DNA of 64,000 nt, taken from positions 115,250 through 179,249 of the forward strand of contig SADC01001037.1 of NCBI GenBank assembly GCA_004194705.1, read 5' to 3'. The translations under genes were made by a program, and so were the position numbers. Under the pieces are notes generated by a model. It worked only from the letters and a program-made list of their open reading frames with translations. It was not told where the DNA came from and made no database searches. Of the stretch, positions 60,895-64,000 are shown one piece after another; the stretch's first letter is position 1; every line of letters begins with the position of its first letter. This DNA is from Ditylenchus dipsaci. Its lineage: Eukaryota; Nematoda; Chromadorea; Rhabditida; Anguinidae.

Positions 60895-63452
60895 GGCGCA
60901 GAATCGCCGTTAATTATGGTTTGCTGTTTTTCGGGCGTATCTGCGCCAGCTCATATAATTTATTCAGTTGATTAGGTCTAATGTTTTTGTCTTCATTCAT
61001 TGTTACTTACTTTTGTTTGTTTTTACGTTCAATTTCAGTTTCTCGATTCCTAACTAAGATGACAGTGGCAGAAAGGTGGTGCAAGCGATCCAAACGCTCA
61101 GAAGTAAGTCATCATTTGATGGTGGGCGTGAAAATGTTTGATATTTTAGGAATTCAATGATCGTTTGGCTATGCATGGCAATCAAGGCGAGGTTGTACAA
61201 TGCAAGTGCTATGCAGGACTATCAACTGGAAGTGGTGTCAAGTCAATGAGTCTGGATTTGCTGAGGCGCAGATTCGCCTGTTAGATGTTTGTGGGCTACA
61301 TGTCAGTGGTCTCAGCGATACGTGTAAGTTATTTAATGGCTCAGGTTGTCTTGCAGTGGCTTAATACTCCTTTACAGTGCAAAATGCTCAAGTGTGAGTC
61401 GTCTCTCTAATGGTCGTCGTCAAATCAGTTCCGATCTTCAGGTGTCAAGTCAATGAGTCTGGAATTGCTTGAGGCGCAGATTAGCCCTGTTGGATGGTGT
61501 TGGTGCTACATTGTGATCTCAGCGATACGTGGTAAGTTATTTATGGCTTCAGGTTGTCTTTGCAGTGGCTTAATACTCCATTTAAGTGCAAATGCTCAAG
61601 TGTGAGTCGTCTTCTCTAAGGCGTCGTCAAATCAGTCGCCTATTCAGGTTGCAAGTCAATGAGTCTGGAATGGCTTGAGGCGCAGATTCGCCCTGTGGAT
61701 GTTGTGGTGCTACATGTCAGTGATCTCAGCGATACGTTGTAAAGTTATTATGGCTTCAGGTTGTCTTTGCAGTGGCTTAATACTCCCATTTAAGTGCAAA
61801 TGCTCAAATGTGAGTCGTTCTCTAATGGTCTCGTCAAATCAGTTCCGATCTTCAGGAATTGCAATATTGTGGCTCTGTGAGGAAGTTCAAAGGAGTAGAG
61901 CGCCTCGCGGGGTACTTTCAATTCAAGGGGTGAAGAATGGCAAAGTCAATGTTGCCAGTAGTCTCAATTTTTGTTCCATTGTTGGTGTATTACTTTCTGT
62001 GGTTGTTTTTTATTCCCCTGTTTTCTATGACTCATAGGTAGTTGGTGATTGTGGTTTGGTAGATGTGGCGCAGAATCCCCAAGATTTTTAACTGATAAAT
62101 CTTTATGCATGGTGAGTACTTAGTGCTCAATATTTCGTAATCATATTTTGTTGTTCAGCTGTATGGGTCAAGTCTGCCCGTCAAGTCATTAATCCTGGAA
62201 CGATTCCTAATCAAGATTTCAATTCAGCAAGGTGGCGCAGTCAATTCAAACCTTCAAAGGTTCAGTTGTTATCTTTGATAAAGGGAGTCTTTTGAGTTCT
62301 TTTTTTTGATTTTTTAGAAATCCTATCAATGTTGTGGCTATGCGGAGCAATCAAGTCGAAGATGTTGCCAATGCAAATTCAATTTAGGTCTGTTATTACT
62401 CATGGCGCAGATTCGCCTCAGGGTATTGTAGTGATACATGAAAGTGGGTTCAAACTGGAAGTGATGTCAAGTCAATGGGTATGAATTGCTTGAGGCGCAG
62501 ATTCGCCCCGTGGATGTTGTGGTGCTACATGAAAAAGTGGTCTCAGCAATACGTTGTAAGTTACTCATGGCTTAAAGTTATCCTGCAGTGGCTGTATTCT
62601 CTCATTTAGGTGCACAAGCTCAAGTGTTAGTCGTCTTTTCTGGATAGTAGTGGTCAAATAAATTTCTTTGCTCAGGGAATCGCCATGATTGTGCCAGGAA
62701 GTCTTAAGACAGGAGAGGGGCTCTTTGGTACTTTGCAAGACGAAGGTGGTAAAGAATGCAAATTCAATGTTGGCAGTAGTCTCAATTTTCGTGCAAAAAA
62801 AGTGGACTTAAACTGGCTATAAAAGAAGTGCAAAAAAAAATTCAAAAACACTGAAATATCTTTCATTTCCGTATCGTCTGTTTATGAATGTGATGAGTGA
62901 AAGTTTCATGTGGCGCAGAATCGCCTCGGTTTTTTCCTATTAGTGGTCTATGTGTGTTTGAATAAAATTTTTGTGTAAAGATTTGCCTTTGTAAAGGCGC
63001 TAGGGGCGCCGTGAAGCTTTTTTTTTCTATATTATTCTATCGCATGACTTAGGTATTTTGCAAACAGTAATCTGCTTTCGTTCCAGCTATCTTGCAATCA
63101 ACGTTATTGAAGCGATCAGAAGCTATCGTCTATCCGACCAGCAAGCATAGCGAAGAAATCGAGAAGAAAATCCAGTCTATGGAGCAAAAAGCAACTCCGA
63201 GCACGAGAAGCAATTGGGAGAGCATAACAATCGCATCAAAAAAGCGAAATCATTCAGAAGCGTGAAGAGACCAACAAGAAAGCCGCAGCATCGTGATTAC
63301 TCCCTCGATGGTAAGTTTTGTGGCAATTAGTCATTCAAGACGATTTCATACAACTTTAGGTGATCGCAAGAATACGCCAAATACAAAGAGTTTCAATGAT
63401 TGTCGATTTCAATCACCAAAGCTTTCAATGATCTGCTCGGCGCAGATCCGCC
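60895..63452. repeat. Recurrent micro-palindrome GGCGCAGAWTCGCC
   Basis: Copies are at 60895, 61265, 61473 (one base changed), 61679, 62067 (degenerate), 62404, 62493, 62912 and 63439 (one base changed). Related GGCGC..GCGCC forms are at 62997 and 63970. Some are inside the 210-bp units, but at least five are outside them and in unrelated flanks. Confidence 0.8.
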
Positions 63453-63770
63453 GAACGGGAAAGTGTGTTGTCTGGAAAGATCGTCCTTCTGCTACGGTGA
63501 TTTTCTTCCGAATACATCGCGCCGTGATAAACTTCTTGGGCCGTGAAGCCAACTTCAACACATTTGTGAGATTGGTTTCGGCTGAAAAGTTATTTAAAAT
63601 TGAAATTCAGCAACGGAGTGAAAATCTTGCCGCTGTTCACGGAGGCTCAGCGCATGAAATCACAAGAGAAAGGTCCAGGACGAGAAGATGCCCTCTTTGG
63701 AGCGTTTGTCAAATAAGCGCAAAGTTGGAGTCGGCGGAGCAGCAGAAGGGTACCAAATAAGCCGAAATCA
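61059..63770 (+). CDS. Candidate gene with duplicated exons, heavily frame-broken
   Basis: A good start (MTVAERWCKRSKRSE, 61059-61103, GTAAGT donor, 46-nt intron, then EFNDRLAMHGNQGEVVQ from 61150) leads into three to four tandem units of about 210 bp. Each reads MSLELLEAQIRPVDVVVLHV followed by an SDT-type end and a GTAAGT donor. Two diverged copies of a GIAMIVPGS-like exon (61860 and 62676) share a SSLNF end. Later coding-like pieces are SEEIEKKIQSMEQK, IIQKREETNKKAAAS (63.16-63.29 kb) and FTEAQRMKSQEKGPGREDAL ending AFVK (to about 63717). The frames switch many times by single bases, so no continuous protein can be read and no family is recognised. Confidence 0.4.
61225..62670. repeat. Tandem units of about 210 bp
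   Basis: Units at about 61225-61440, 61441-61647, 61648-61857 and a diverged one at 62450-62676 align end to end (TCAAGTCAATGAGTCTGGA, CTTGAGGCGCAGATTCGCCC, CTCAGCGATACGT, GCAGTGGCTTAATACTCC, CGTCAAATCAGT). The first three differ almost only by single-base insertions and deletions rather than substitutions. Confidence 0.8.
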
Positions 63771-64000
63771 AAGATATGCTTTGTTTTTGCTTACATCGTT
63801 ATCAATTGTTGCTTTTTGTTGAAAATAAATTGTTAACCCATGAAATCGCCATGTTTTTTGATTTGAAGGGATTAATCACACTATATTAGTTTTTTTTTCG
63901 TTTTTTGGTGGTTGGTCATTCACTAAAAGAAGTTAGTGTGTGAAAATCAATTTGAAAAAATTTAAAAAGGCGCCAGAGGCGCCAGTAAAGCTAGTAAAAA
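63771..64000. other. Right edge, no gene seen
   Basis: AT-rich sequence with an AATAAA-type signal near 63823, plausibly the 3' end of the preceding candidate gene, and a GGCGCCAGAGGCGCC palindrome near 63970. Confidence 0.4.

Overview
The window is nuclear DNA from an invertebrate animal, most probably a nematode or close relative. It is strongly AT-rich, its genes are cut by very short introns (often 30-60 nt, GT...AG), and the best diagnostic gene is a tandem-repeat galectin with the N-terminal VPY-x-S pattern of nematode LEC-1-type galectins. The species cannot be named from the sequence alone. There are no bacterial, phage or CRISPR features.

Protein genes, left to right: (1) a complete RBPJ/Su(H)/LAG-1 Notch-pathway transcription factor on the minus strand (985-4998, 14 exons, all splice phases consistent); (2) a mitochondrial carrier (SLC25, 15503-17170, plus); (3) a CFAP36/BART-domain protein (18264-21849, plus); (4) a LAPTM-like four-pass membrane protein (24058-26052, plus); (5) an unidentified basic, low-complexity protein (26441-27882, plus); (6) an unidentified single-pass membrane protein (31174-36249, plus), with a GC-richer, 5'-truncated ANP32-like gene nested in its third intron (about 33264-33950); (7) a tandem-repeat galectin (39565-42229, plus); (8) a reticulon (47876-51340, minus); (9) weaker candidates at 51934, 54097 (minus), 59.8-60.9 kb (minus) and 61.06-63.77 kb (plus).

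The rest is dominated by repeats. About twenty palindromic (foldback/MITE-like) elements of 0.15-1.2 kb sit in introns and intergenic DNA. Several share interiors but have different ends. One family (TACCGTATT ends) carries a GC-rich word that is repeated at both ends of a copy and changes from copy to copy. Two 39-bp hairpin-containing satellites (6.85-8.64 kb and 43.77-46.2 kb) share an ACAGTTAAC/GTTAACTGT motif, and this motif is also scattered as small clusters elsewhere. Two near-identical tRNA-derived SINE tails lie 35 kb apart, with other tRNA-like fragments. The last 3 kb differs in texture: about 210-bp tandem units and a recurring GGCGCAGAWTCGCC micro-palindrome.

A cross-cutting observation is that genes 2, 3, 5, 7 and 8 each carry one to three places where the conserved reading frame is exactly one base short. 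Most of these are at or next to short homopolymers. In every such exon the length becomes phase-perfect when one base is added. Residual long-read consensus error is the simplest explanation, but decay of individual genes cannot be excluded from one sequence.
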